Source: Owenia fusiformis (taxonomy: Eukaryota > Annelida > Polychaeta > Sabellida > Oweniidae). From it: DNA of 54,000 nucleotides. Positions within the stretch are counted from its first letter, which is position 1, and the number at the start of each line of letters is the position of its first letter. The stretch covers positions 64,001 to 118,000 of the forward strand of contig CAIIXF020000147.1 of assembly GCA_903813345.2 (NCBI GenBank). Direction: 5' to 3'. Positions 10,046 through 22,224 of the stretch are shown in pieces. A program made the position numbers and the translations under genes. The notes beneath the pieces were generated by a model, which made no database searches, was not told where the DNA came from, and saw only the letters and a program-made list of their open reading frames with translations.

Positions 10046-12738
10046 ACTAGACATGTAAATTGAACAAGTTCAATTTAAGACTCCAGATTTAATTCTTTTT
10101 TTAAGCTGAGTCATCCAGAATACTTGTAAGCTGAGTCATCCAGAATAAGCTGATCGAGTCAGCTAGAATTTAGACATTTAGACAACTCTCCATTTTTTAT
10201 CTTCGACTCCATTGGCTTAACATGGGGATATCATCATATCGACTTTTCGAGACTTCAAACCGCTATAACTATCTAACCAGAAGTTAGATTGTATTTTGGT
10301 TTAAAGATTCGGACTCCTGAGAAAATTCTACTCTTAATTCATAACTCATACATTAAATTTGGAGATTTTTTTATTTTGACCTACTTTTTGGACACCATAT
10401 CTCAAAAGTGGGTCAAAATACTTTCTGACGGCAAAAGGCTATCACTATAAGCACACTCTTTGCTACCTGTATACAAAATTTCGAAGCAAATCATTAAAGT
10501 GTAATGTCAGAATCGCAAAAATAAGGAAAATTATGAATTTGCCCTAGATTTTGACCTTGGCATTTTGGTGTCCAAATTTTAAAGCTAGATAGCCTTCGAG
10601 GTCCCCTTCTTTTAAAGGCTTTCAGAATGTTAAGCTGTACTCAGTCTATATCTGGTATTTTAGACTTCAAAAAAATCTTTTTCCCTATTGACATAACATG
10701 GGGCACCAAATTTAGCAATTTTTGAGCTTTCAAAACGCTATAACTTTCAAACAGAAAGTCGGATCGAAATTTGGTTTGCAGATACAGATTCCTCAGAAAA
10801 TTCTATCCTTATTTCATAACTCATATGCTAAATTCGGAGAACTTTTATTTTGACCTACTTTTCGGACACCATATCTCAAAAGTGGGTCAAAATACTCTCT
10901 GACGGCAAAAGGCTAACACTATTAGCACACTCTTTGCTACCTGTATACAAAATTTTGAAGCAAATCCTAAAAGTGTAGTGCCAGAATCGTAAAAATAAGG
11001 AAAAACTATGAATTTGACCTAGATTTTGACCTAGGCATTTTGGTGTCCAAATATTGAAACTAGGTAGCTTTTGAGGTCCCCTTCTTTTATAGGAATTCAT
11101 TATCTTAAGCTGTACTCAATCTATATCTCGTATTTTACACTTCAAAAAAATCTTTTTTCCTTGACTTTCTATCAGGATAACATCAGATCGATTTTTCTCG
11201 AAATTTCAAAACGCCATAACTTTCAAACCGGAAGTCGGATCGAAATTTGAATTAAAGATTCGGATTCCTGACAAAATTCTACCCCTTATTCATAACTCAT
11301 ACGTTAAATTTGGCGAATTTTTATTTTGACCTACTTTTCGGACACGCCATAACTTTGGAACCGGAAGTCGGATCGAAATTTGGTTTGCAGATTCGGATTC
11401 CTGAGAAAATTCTACTCTTAATTCATAACTCATATGTAAAATTTGGAGAATTTTTTATTTTGACCTACTTTTTCGGACACCATATCTCCAAAGTGGGTCA
11501 AAATACTCTCTGACGGCAAAGGCTAACACTATAAGCCCACTCTTTGCTACCTGTATACAAAATTTTGAAGCAAATCCTAAAAGTGTAGTGCCAGAATCGC
11601 AAAAATAAGGAAAAACTATGTATTTGACCTAGATTTTGACCTAGGGATTTTGGTGTCCAAATTTTAAAGCTAGATAGCCTTCGAGGTCCCCTTCTTTTAT
11701 AGACTTTCAGAATCTTAAGCTGTACTCAGTCTTTATCTGGTATTTTACACTTCAAAAAAATCTTTTTTCTCATTGACATAACATGGGGCACCAAAATTAG
11801 CGATTTTTGAGCTTTCAAAACGCCATAACTTCCCAACGAAAAGTCGGATTGAAATTTGGTTTGCAGATTCGGATTCCTGAGAAAATTCTACCCTTAATTC
11901 ATAACTCATAAGTTAAATTATGAGAAATTTTTAAATTTGACCTACTTTACGGACACCATATCTCAAAAGTGGGTCAAAATACTTTCTGACGGCAAAAGGC
12001 TCTCACTATTAGCACACTCTTTGCTACCTGTATACAAAATTTTGAAGCAAATCCTAAAAGTGTAGTGCCAGAATCGCAAAAATAAGGAAAAACTATGAAT
12101 TTGACCTAGATTTTGACCTAGGCATTTTGGTGTTCAAATTTCGAAGCTATGTAGCTTTTGAGGTCCCCTTCTTTTATAGGCATTCAATATGTTAAGCTGA
12201 ACTCAGTCTATATCTTGTATTTTACACTTCGAAAAAGCCTTTTTTCCCATTGACTTAACATGGGCACCAAATTTAGCGATTTTTGAGATTTCAAAACGCT
12301 ATAACTTCCGAACCGGTAGTCGGATCAAAATTTTGTTTGCAGATTCGGATTCCTGAGATAATTCTACACTTATTTGATAATTCACACGTTGAATTTGGAG
12401 AAATTTTTATGTTCTGACCTACTTTTCGGACGCCATATCTCAAAATCGGTAAGAGTAATCAAAAAACGGTTTGCCTTACGGAATTAGCTTTTTTTCTAAG
12501 GAACATGATGAAAAAAACCCGGAGCGAAAATACCAAAGGACGACTGAGAAAACTTGTGAAATAGCAAAAAGAGACGATTTGACCTAGTTCTTGACCTTTG
12601 ACCTAGATAAACATTTGACCTAATTTCCCAGAAACTAGAACTCATTACCTAGTTGACTATGTTAGCAGATTTTAGGAAGTCCCTCTAGTTGCTGAGAAAA
12701 CGCGGAAAGAAAGAATAATAATAATAATAATAATAATA
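10046..12738 (+). mobile_element. E2: four-core Helentron/HINE-like element
   Basis: Same 5' end type as E1 (ACTAGACATG, palindrome, AGACTCCAGAT arm). Four cores are marked by CTGACGGCA at about 10426, 10903, 11508 and 11984. Spacing between the GGACACC landmarks is 474, 611 and 476 bp; the longer step holds one extra 133-bp sub-repeat (CGCCATAAC at 11212 and 11345). Near 11158 the core is interrupted by TTGACTTTCTATCAGG, a sequence that follows the minisatellite in E7-E9, so the copy is mosaic. It looks identical to E5 and E5'. The (AAT)n tail leads into two hairpin modules. Confidence 0.5.
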
Positions 12739-12840
12739 AGAAAACTGGCAAAAGCAATAGACTCCAGATTTTCAATCTGGAGTCTAATAATAAGAAAACT
12801 GGCAAAAGCAATAGACTCCAGATTTTCAATCTGGAGTCTA
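12739..12840. repeat. 3' hairpin module array, 2 copies
   Basis: Two ~54-bp modules: AAGAAAACTGGCAAAAGCAAT, a 27-nt palindromic segment with arms AGACTCCAGAT/ATCTGGAGTCT (12759-12785 and 12813-12839), then AATAATA. The arm equals the subterminal arm at the 5' end of every E element, so E has subterminal inverted repeats with a 3' stem-loop. S714 array B begins immediately after the second hairpin. Confidence 0.85.
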
Positions 12841-13552
12841 AATAGGATTTGGCCATACGCGTATAGAGGGAAATGGCTCTAGGGACGCTTTGAGGGCCTA
12901 TAATGGTCGATTGAAGGACAGGGAATCTAGGGAGGTAGTTGGGGAGAATGTCTGGCTCGTGCTTCGCGGATCCGTCGAGGTCAAAAAATAGTCCTTCAAA
13001 AAATAGGCCTTCCAGACGTCTATATAGAGCTTTCGACGTAGATTCGAGCAGCGTACGCGTCGTTCTACATTCCGCAATCGTTAGTTTGAGGAAGGGAATC
13101 GTTGTTTACGAAATGCTCTAGTCATCGTTCGGGCCTATTTTCTTTCAAATGTCTGTTGTTCGCAGAGATACGTATACCAAGTGTATTCGTGCCGTCTAGA
13201 TATACGGCAACGGTGGCCCGTACGCGAACTTCAAACGCGTATATCTCGATAACTAATGGTCGGATTTCAATTTGGTTCACTGTTTTTTTAATGCTCGGAA
13301 AACTGTCTTTCCGACCAGCTAGTTCTCCTCCGATTCTGACTTCTTAAGGAGGCTCGAGAGGCCGAAATAGCGGAAATGCAGATTTCGACCTAGATTTCGA
13401 CCTTTGACCCAGATAAGGATTTGACCTAATTTCCGAGCAACTACGCCTAGCCCCCTAACAACGTGCATGAGTAGATTTATCCAAATATCTCTCGTTGATG
13501 AGAACGTGTGGTTAGAAAGATTTTTGCTTTTGCACATACAAAAGCAAAAATC
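12841..13552. repeat. S714 array B: one unit
   Basis: A single complete unit, left-joined to a hairpin (GGAGTCTAAATAGG) and right-joined at its terminal stem directly to E3 (AAAAATC-ACTAGA). It is the clearest case for where the monomer begins and ends, because both neighbours are non-S714. Confidence 0.95.
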
Positions 13553-15266
13553 ACTAGACATGTAAATTGAACAGGTTCAATTTAAGACTCCAGATTTTAA
13601 AGCTGAGTCATCCAGAAAACTTGTAAGCTGAGTCATCCAGAATAAGCTGAGTCAGCTAGAATATAGACATTTAGACGACTCTTAAGAATGTTATCTTCGA
13701 CTCCATTGGCTTAACATGGAGATATCATCAGATCGACTTTTCGAGACTTCAAACCGATATAACTATCTAACCAGAAGTTGGATTGAAATTTGGATTAAAG
13801 ATTCGGATTCCTGAGGAAATTCTACCCTTAATTCATTACTCATACTTTAAATTTTGAGAACTTTTTATTTTGACCTACTTTTCGGACACCATATCTCAAA
13901 AGTTGGTCAAAATACTTTCTGACGGCAAAAGGCTAACACTATTAACTCACTCTTTGCTACCTGTATACAAAATTTTGAAGCAAATAATTAGAGTGTAGCG
14001 TCAGAATCTAAAAAATAAGTTAAAACTATAAATTTTACCTAGATTTTGACCTAGGCATTTTGGTGTCCAAATTTTGAAGCTAGATAGCTTTTGAGGTCCA
14101 TTTCTTTTATAGGCTTTCATTATTTGAAGCTGTACTTAGTCTATATCTCGTAATTTACACTTCAAAAAAAATCTTTTTTCCCATTGCCATAACGTGGGGC
14201 ACCAATTTTAGCGATTTTTGAGCTTTCAAAATGCCATAACTTTCGAACCGGAAGTCGGATCGAAATTTAGTTTGCAGATTCGGATTCCTGAAAAAATTCT
14301 ACCCCTAATTCATAACTCATACGTTAAATTTGGATTTTTTTTATTTTGACCTACTTTTTGGACACGCCATAACTTCCGAACCAGTAGTCAGATCAAAATT
14401 TGGTTTGCAGATTCGGATTCCTGAGAAAATTCTACCCTTAATTCCTAACTCATAAGTTAATTTATGAGAAATTTTTATTTTGACCTACTTTACGGACACC
14501 ATATCTCAAAAGTGGGTAAAAATACTTTCTGACGGCAAAAGGCTAACACTATGAGCACACTCTTTGCTACCTGTATACAAAATTTTGAAGCAAATTATTA
14601 AAGTGTAGTGTCAGAATCGTAAAAATAAGGAAAAACTATGAATTTGACCTAGATTTTGACCTAGGCATTTTGGTGTCCAAATTTTGAAGCTATGTAGCTT
14701 TTGAGGTCCCCTTGTTTTATAAGCATTCATTATGTTAAGCTGTTCTCAGTCTACATCTTGTATTTTACACTTCGAAAAAGTCTTTTTTCCCATTGACTTA
14801 ACATAGGCACCAAATTTAGCGATTTTTGAGATTTCAAAACGCAATAACTTCCGAACCGGAAGTCGGATCGAAATTTTGTTTGCAGATTCGGATTCCTGAG
14901 ATGATTTTACACTTATTTGATAACTCACACGTTGACTTTGGAGAACTTTTTATGTTCTGACCTACTTTTTGGACGCCATATCTCAAAATCGGTAAGAGTA
15001 ATCAAAAAACGATTTGCCTTACGGAATTAGCTTTTTTTCTAAGGAACATGATGAAAAAAACCCGGAGCAAAAATATCGAAGGACGACTGAGAAAACTTGT
15101 AAAATAATGAAAACACACGATTTGACCTAGTTCTTGACCTTTGACCTAGATAAACATTTGACCTAATTTCCCAGAAACTAGGTCTCATTACCCAGCTGAC
15201 TATGTTAGCAGATTTTAGTAAGTCCTTCTAGTTGCTGAGAAAACTGGCAAAGAAAGAATAATAATA
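13553..15266 (+). mobile_element. E3: two-core Helentron/HINE-like element
   Basis: 5' end ACTAGACATG with palindrome AAATTGAACAGGTTCAATTT (loop AG rather than AA), arm AGACTCCAGAT, TGAGTCATCCAG repeats, and two cores (CTGACGGCA at about 13919 and 14531). Between the cores are a C-box with TTTCGAACCGGAAG and a second 133-bp sub-repeat with ACCAGTAGTCAG. End block of the E1 type. Closes with a short AATAATA tail joined straight to E4. Exact copy at 32933-34646. Confidence 0.5.
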
Positions 15267-17591
15267 ACTAGACATGTAAATTGAACAGGTTCAATTTAAG
15301 ACTCCAGATTTTAAAGCTGAGTCATCCAGAAAACTTGTAAGCTGAGTCATCCAGAATAAGCTGAGTCAGCTAGAATATAGACATTTAGACGACTCTTAAG
15401 AATGTTATCTTCGACTCCATTGGCTTAACATGGAGATATCATCAGATCGACTTTTCGAGACTTCAAACCGATATAACTATCTAACCAGAAGTTGGATTGA
15501 AATTTGGATTAAAGATTCGGATTTCTGAGGAAATTCTACCCTTAATTCATTACTCATACTTTAAATTTTGAGAACTTTTTATTTTGACCTACTTTTCGGA
15601 CACCATATCTCAAAAGTTGGTCAAAATACTTTCTGACGGCAAAAGGCTAACACTATTAACTCACTCTTTGCTACCTGTATACAAAATTTTGAAGCAAATA
15701 ATTAGAGTGTAGCGTCAGAATCTAAAAAATAAGTTAAAACTATAAATTTTACCTAGATTTTGACCTAGGCATTTTGGTGTCCAAATTTTGAAGCTAGATA
15801 GCTTTTGAGGTCCGTTTCTTTTATAGGCTTTCATTATTTGAAGCTGTACTTAGTCTATATCTCGTAATTTACACTTCAAAAAAAATCTTTTTTCCCATTG
15901 CCATAACGTGGGGCACCAATTTTAGCGATTTTTGAGCTTTCAAAATGCCATAACTTTCGAACCGGAAGTCGGATCGAAATTTAGTTTGCAGATTCGGATT
16001 CCTGAAAAAATTCTACCCCTAATTCATAACTCATACGTTAAATTTGGATTTTTTTTATTTTGACCTACTTTTTGGACACGCCATAACTTCCGAACCAGTA
16101 GTCAGATCAAAATTTGGTTTGCAGATTCGGATTCCTGAGAAAATTCTACCCTTAATTCCTAACTCATAAGTTAATTTATGAGAAATTTTTATTTTGACCT
16201 ACTTTACGGACACCATATCTCAAAAGTGGGTAAAAATACTTTCTGACGGCAAAAGGCTAACACTATGAGCACACTCTTTGCTACCTGTATACAAAATTTT
16301 GAAGCAAATTATTAAAGTGTAGTGTCAGAATCGTAAAAATAAGGAAAAACTATGAATTTGACCTAGATTTTGACCTAGGCATTTTGGTGTCCAAATTTTG
16401 AAGCTATGTAGCTTTTGAGGTCCCCTTGTTTTATAAGCATTCATTATGTTAAGCTGTTCTCAGTCTACATCTTGTATTTTACACTTCGAAAAAGTCTTTT
16501 TTCCCATTGACTTAACATAGGCACCAAATTTAGCGATTTTTGAGATTTCAAAACGCAATAACTTCCGAACCGGAAGTCGGATCGAAATTTAGTTTGCAGA
16601 TTCGGATTCCTGAAAAAATTCTACCCCTAATTCATAACTCATACGTTAAATTTGGATTTTTTTTATTTTGACCTACTTTTTGGACACGCCATAACTTCCG
16701 AACCAGTAGTCAGATCAAAATTTGGTTTGCAGATTCGGATTCCTGAGAAAATTCTACCCTTAATTCCTAACTCATAAGTTAATTTATGAGAAATTTTTAT
16801 TTTGACCTACTTTACGGACACCATATCTCAAAAGTGGGTAAAAATACTTTCTGACGGCAAAAGGCTAACACTATGAGCACACTCTTTGCTACCTGTATAC
16901 AAAATTTTGAAGCAAATTATTAAAGTGTAGTGTCAGAATCGTAAAAATAAGGAAAAACTATGAATTTGACCTAGATTTTGACCTAGGCATTTTGGTGTCC
17001 AAATTTTGAAGCTATGTAGCTTTTGAGGTCCCCTTGTTTTATAAGCATTCATTATGTTAAGCTGTTCTCAGTCTACATCTTGTATTTTACACTTCGAAAA
17101 AGTCTTTTTTCCCATTGACTTAACATAGGCACCAAATTTAGCGATTTTTGAGATTTCAAAACGCAATAACTTCCGAACCGGAAGTCGGATCGAAATTTTG
17201 TTTGCAGATTCGGATTCCTGAGATGATTTTACACTTATTTGATAACTCACACGTTGACTTTGGAGAACTTTTTATGTTCTGACCTACTTTTTGGACGCCA
17301 TATCTCAAAATCGGTAAGAGTAATCAAAAAACGATTTGCCTTACGGAATTAGCTTTTTTTCTAAGGAACATGATGAAAAAAACCCGGAGCAAAAATATCG
17401 AAGGACGACTGAGAAAACTTGTAAAATAGTGAAAACACACGATTTGACCTAGTTCTTGACCTTTGACCTAGATAAACATTTGACCTAATTTCCCAGAAAC
17501 TAGGTCTCATTACCCAGCTGACTATGTTAGCAGATTTTAGTAAGTCCTTCTAGTTGCTGAGAAAACTGGCAAAGAAAGAATAATAATAATA
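15267..17591 (+). mobile_element. E4: three-core Helentron/HINE-like element
   Basis: Nearly the same as E3 (single-base changes such as GGATTTCTGAGG for GGATTCCTGAGG) but 611 bp longer. The extra length is one added 608-bp core plus one extra AAT in the tail. Cores are marked by CTGACGGCA near 15632, 16247 and 16850. Exact copy at 34647-36971. Confidence 0.5.
15958..17173. repeat. Tandem duplication of a 608-bp core inside E4 (two copies)
   Basis: CGAACCGG of the core C-box recurs at 15958, 16566 and 17174, exactly 608 bp apart. The first and second copies are the same from this point on, whereas sequence upstream of each differs (ATGCCATAACTTT versus ACGCAATAACTTC). The crossover therefore falls in the ~23-bp stretch beginning CGAACCGGAAGTCGG shared by two cores. 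608 equals one ~475-bp core plus one 133-bp sub-repeat. Confidence 0.85.
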
Positions 17592-20281
17592 ACTAGACAT
17601 GTAAATTGAACAAGTTCAATTTAAGACTCCAGATTTAATTCTTTTTTTAAGCTGAGTCATCCAGAATACTTGTAAGCTGAGTCATCCAGAATAAGCTGAT
17701 CGAGTCAGCTAGAATTTAGACATTTAGACAACTCTCCATTTTTTATCTTCGACTCCATTGGCTTAACATGGGGATATCATCATATCGACTTTTCGAGACT
17801 TCAAACCGCTATAACTATCTAACCAGAAGTTAGATTGTATTTTGGTTTAAAGATTCGGACTCCTGAGAAAATTCTACTCTTAATTCATAACTCATACATT
17901 AAATTTGGAGATTTTTTTATTTTGACCTACTTTTTGGACACCATATCTCAAAAGTGGGTCAAAATACTTTCTGACGGCAAAAGGCTATCACTATAAGCAC
18001 ACTCTTTGCTACCTGTATACAAAATTTCGAAGCAAATCATTAAAGTGTAATGTCAGAATCGCAAAAATAAGGAAAATTATGAATTTGCCCTAGATTTTGA
18101 CCTTGGCATTTTGGTGTCCAAATTTTAAAGCTAGATAGCCTTCGAGGTCCCCTTCTTTTAAAGGCTTTCAGAATGTTAAGCTGTACTCAGTCTATATCTG
18201 GTATTTTAGACTTCAAAAAAATCTTTTTCCCTATTGACATAACATGGGGCACCAAATTTAGCAATTTTTGAGCTTTCAAAACGCTATAACTTTCAAACAG
18301 AAAGTCGGATCGAAATTTGGTTTGCAGATACAGATTCCTCAGAAAATTCTATCCTTATTTCATAACTCATATGCTAAATTCGGAGAACTTTTATTTTGAC
18401 CTACTTTTCGGACACCATATCTCAAAAGTGGGTCAAAATACTCTCTGACGGCAAAAGGCTAACACTATTAGCACACTCTTTGCTACCTGTATACAAAATT
18501 TTGAAGCAAATCCTAAAAGTGTAGTGCCAGAATCGTAAAAATAAGGAAAAACTATGAATTTGACCTAGATTTTGACCTAGGCATTTTGGTGTCCAAATAT
18601 TGAAACTAGGTAGCTTTTGAGGTCCCCTTCTTTTATAGGAATTCATTATCTTAAGCTGTACTCAATCTATATCTCGTATTTTACACTTCAAAAAAATCTT
18701 TTTTCCTTGACTTTCTATCAGGATAACATCAGATCGATTTTTCTCGAAATTTCAAAACGCCATAACTTTCAAACCGGAAGTCGGATCGAAATTTGAATTA
18801 AAGATTCGGATTCCTGACAAAATTCTACCCCTTATTCATAACTCATACGTTAAATTTGGCGAATTTTTATTTTGACCTACTTTTCGGACACGCCATAACT
18901 TTGGAACCGGAAGTCGGATCGAAATTTGGTTTGCAGATTCGGATTCCTGAGAAAATTCTACTCTTAATTCATAACTCATATGTAAAATTTGGAGAATTTT
19001 TTATTTTGACCTACTTTTTCGGACACCATATCTCCAAAGTGGGTCAAAATACTCTCTGACGGCAAAGGCTAACACTATAAGCCCACTCTTTGCTACCTGT
19101 ATACAAAATTTTGAAGCAAATCCTAAAAGTGTAGTGCCAGAATCGCAAAAATAAGGAAAAACTATGTATTTGACCTAGATTTTGACCTAGGGATTTTGGT
19201 GTCCAAATTTTAAAGCTAGATAGCCTTCGAGGTCCCCTTCTTTTATAGACTTTCAGAATCTTAAGCTGTACTCAGTCTTTATCTGGTATTTTACACTTCA
19301 AAAAAATCTTTTTTCTCATTGACATAACATGGGGCACCAAAATTAGCGATTTTTGAGCTTTCAAAACGCCATAACTTCCCAACGAAAAGTCGGATTGAAA
19401 TTTGGTTTGCAGATTCGGATTCCTGAGAAAATTCTACCCTTAATTCATAACTCATAAGTTAAATTATGAGAAATTTTTAAATTTGACCTACTTTACGGAC
19501 ACCATATCTCAAAAGTGGGTCAAAATACTTTCTGACGGCAAAAGGCTCTCACTATTAGCACACTCTTTGCTACCTGTATACAAAATTTTGAAGCAAATCC
19601 TAAAAGTGTAGTGCCAGAATCGCAAAAATAAGGAAAAACTATGAATTTGACCTAGATTTTGACCTAGGCATTTTGGTGTCCAAATTTCGAAGCTATGTAG
19701 CTTTTGAGGTCCCCTTCTTTTATAGGCATTCAATATGTTAAGCTGAACTCAGTCTATATCTTGTATTTTACACTTCGAAAAAGCCTTTTTTCCCATTGAC
19801 TTAACATGGGCACCAAATTTAGCGATTTTTGAGATTTCAAAACGCTATAACTTCCGAACCGGTAGTCGGATCAAAATTTTGTTTGCAGATTCGGATTCCT
19901 GAGATAATTCTACACTTATTTGATAATTCACACGTTGAATTTGGAGAAATTTTTATGTTCTGACCTACTTTTCGGACGCCATATCTCAAAATCGGTAAGA
20001 GTAATCAAAAAACGGTTTGCCTTACGGAATTAGCTTTTTTTCTAAGGAACATGATGAAAAAAACCCGGAGCGAAAATACCAAAGGACGACTGAGAAAACT
20101 TGTGAAATAGCAAAAAGAGACGATTTGACCTAGTTCTTGACCTTTGACCTAGATAAACATTTGACCTAATTTCCCAGAAACTAGAACTCATTACCTAGTT
20201 GACTATGTTAGCAGATTTTAGGAAGTCCCTCTAGTTGCTGAGAAAACGCGGAAAGAAAGAATAATAATAATAATAATAATA
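17592..20281 (+). mobile_element. E5: four-core Helentron/HINE-like element, identical to E2
   Basis: Matches E2 (10046-12735) at a constant offset of 7,546 bp with no difference that I found, including the odd TGATCGAGTCAGC near the 5' end and the mosaic joint at TTGACTTTCTATCAGG. Unlike E2, it has no 3' hairpin array: its (AAT)n tail joins E6 directly. Exact copy at 36972-39661. Confidence 0.5.
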
Positions 20282-22012
20282 ACTAGACATGTAAATTGAA
20301 CAAGTTCAATTTAAGACTCCAGATTTAAACTTTGTTTAAGCTGAGTCATCCAGAACTTGTAAGCTGAGTCATTCAAAATAAGCTGAGTCAGCTAGAATAT
20401 AGACATTTAGACAACTTTTAAGAAGGCTATCTTCGACTCTATTAGCTTAACATGGGGATATCATCATATCGACTTTTCGAGACTTCAAACCGCTATACCT
20501 ATCTAACCAGAAGTAAGTTCGAAATTTGATTTAAAGATTCTGATTCCTGAGAAAATTCTACCCTTAATTCATAACTCATACATTAAATTTGGAGAATTTT
20601 TTATTTTGACCTACATTTCGGACACCATATCTCAAAAGTGGGTCAAAAAACTTTCTGACGGCAGAAGGCTAACACTATAAGCACACTCTTTGCTACCTGT
20701 ATACAAAATTTTTAAGCAAATCCTTAAAGTGTAATGTCAGAATCGCAAAAATAAGGAAAAACTATGAATTTGACCTAGATTTTGACCAAGGCATTTTTGC
20801 GTCCAAATTTTAAAGCTAGATAGCCTACGAGGTCCCCTCCTTTTATAGGCTTTCAGAATATTAAGCTGTACTCAGTCTATATCTGGTATTTTACACTTCA
20901 AAAAATCCTTTTTCTCATTGACATAACATGGGGCACCAAATTTAGCGACTTTTGAGCTTTCAAAACGCCATAACTTTCGAACCGGAAGTCGGATCGAAAT
21001 TTAATTTGCAGATTCAGATTCCTGACAAAATTTTACCCCTAATTCATAACTCATACGTTAAATTTGGAAATTTTTTATTTTGACCTACTTTTTGGACACG
21101 TCATAACTTCCGAACCGGAAGTCGGATCGAAATTTAGTTTGCAGATTCGGATTCCTGAGAAAATTCTACCCTTAATTCATAACTCATACGTTGGATCTGG
21201 AGAACTTTTTATTTTGACCTACTTTACGGACACCATATCTCAAAAGTGGGTAAAAATACTTTCTGACGGCAAAAGGCTAACACTATGAGCACACTCTTTG
21301 CTACCTGTATACAAAATTTTGAAGCAAATTATTAAAGTGTAGTGTCAGAATCGTAAAAATAAGGAAAAACTATGAATTTGACCTAGATTTTGACCAAGGC
21401 ATTTTGGTGTCCAAATTTTGAAGCTATGTAGCTTTTGAGGTCCCCTTGTTTTATAAGCATTCATTATGTTAAGCTGTACTCAGTCTACATCTTGTATTTT
21501 ACACTTCGAAAAAGTCTTTTTTCCCATTGACTTAACATAGGCACCAAATTTACCGATTTTTGAGATTTCAAAAGGCTATAACTTCCGAACGGGATGTCGG
21601 ATCAAATTTTTGTTTGCAGATTCGGATTCCTGAGATAATTCTACACTTATTTGATAACTCACACGTTGACTTTGGAGAACTTTTTATGTTCTGACCTACT
21701 TTTTGGACGCCATATCTCAAAATCGGTAAGAGTAATCAAAAAACGATTTGCCTTACGGAATTAGCTTTTTTTCTAAGGAACATGATGAAAAAAACCCGGA
21801 GCAAAAATACCGAAGGACGACTGAGAAAACTTGTAAAATAGTGAAAACACACGATTTGACCTAGTTCTTGACCTTTGACCTAGATAAACATTTGACCTAA
21901 TTTCCCAGAAACTAGGTCTCATTACCCAGCTGACTATGTTAGCAGATTTTAGTAAGTCCTTCTAGTTGCTGAGAAAACTGGCAAAGAAAGAATAATAATA
22001 ATAATAATAATA
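20282..22012 (+). mobile_element. E6: two-core Helentron/HINE-like element, full-length relative of E1
   Basis: Same order and nearly the same bases as E1, but retaining the stretch from GACCAAGGCATTTTTGCG to GGTCCCCTCC that E1 lacks. Cores at about 20655 and 21258. It carries a few private changes (AACGGGATGTCGG in place of AACCGGATGTCGG). The (AAT)n tail runs into four hairpin modules. Confidence 0.5.
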
Positions 22013-22224
22013 AGAAAACTGGCAAAAGCAATAGACTCCAGATTTTCAATCTGGAGTCTAATAAGAAAACTGGCAAAAGCAATAGACTCCAGATTTTCAA
22101 TCTGGAGTCTAATAATAAGAAAACTGGCAAAAGCAATAGACTCCAGATTTTCAATCTGGAGTCTAATAATAATAAGAAAACTGGCAAAAGCAATAGACTC
22201 CAGATTTTCAATCTGGAGTCTAAT
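22013..22224. repeat. 3' hairpin module array, 4 copies
   Basis: Palindromic segments at 22033-22059, 22084-22110, 22138-22164 and 22195-22221, each with AGACTCCAGAT/ATCTGGAGTCT arms. They are separated by AAGAAAACTGGCAAAAGCAAT and zero to two extra AAT triplets, which set the 51-57 bp steps. A leucine-rich 90-codon frame on the minus strand arises only from this repetition. Followed directly by S714 array C. Confidence 0.9.

Larger units (their letters stand above)
12841..20287. repeat. 7.45-kb duplicated block, copy 1 (S714 + E3 + E4 + E5)
   Basis: Line-by-line comparison with 32221-39667 at a constant offset of 19,380 bp shows no difference that I found. Divergence begins on the left where the hairpin array meets S714 (copy 2 has another S714 unit there). 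On the right it begins after AACTAGA (here CATG, in copy 2 TTTT), seven bases past the E boundary. The identical right border inside a shared element end suggests exchange between two E 5' ends. Confidence 0.85.

Noticed and set aside
21939-22211. Leucine-rich repeat-like 90-codon frame on the minus strand (also 12662-12856, 47610-47825, 53748-53975)
   Set aside because: The repeats are the ~54-bp hairpin modules translated in one frame. Copies change with module number, and palindromic DNA explains the pattern.
22013-22224. CRISPR-like array (27-nt palindromic repeats with ~27-nt gaps)
   Set aside because: The gaps are themselves near-identical (GAAAACTGGCAAAAGCAAT plus AAT), not unique spacers. 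There are no cas genes, and the setting is satellite DNA.
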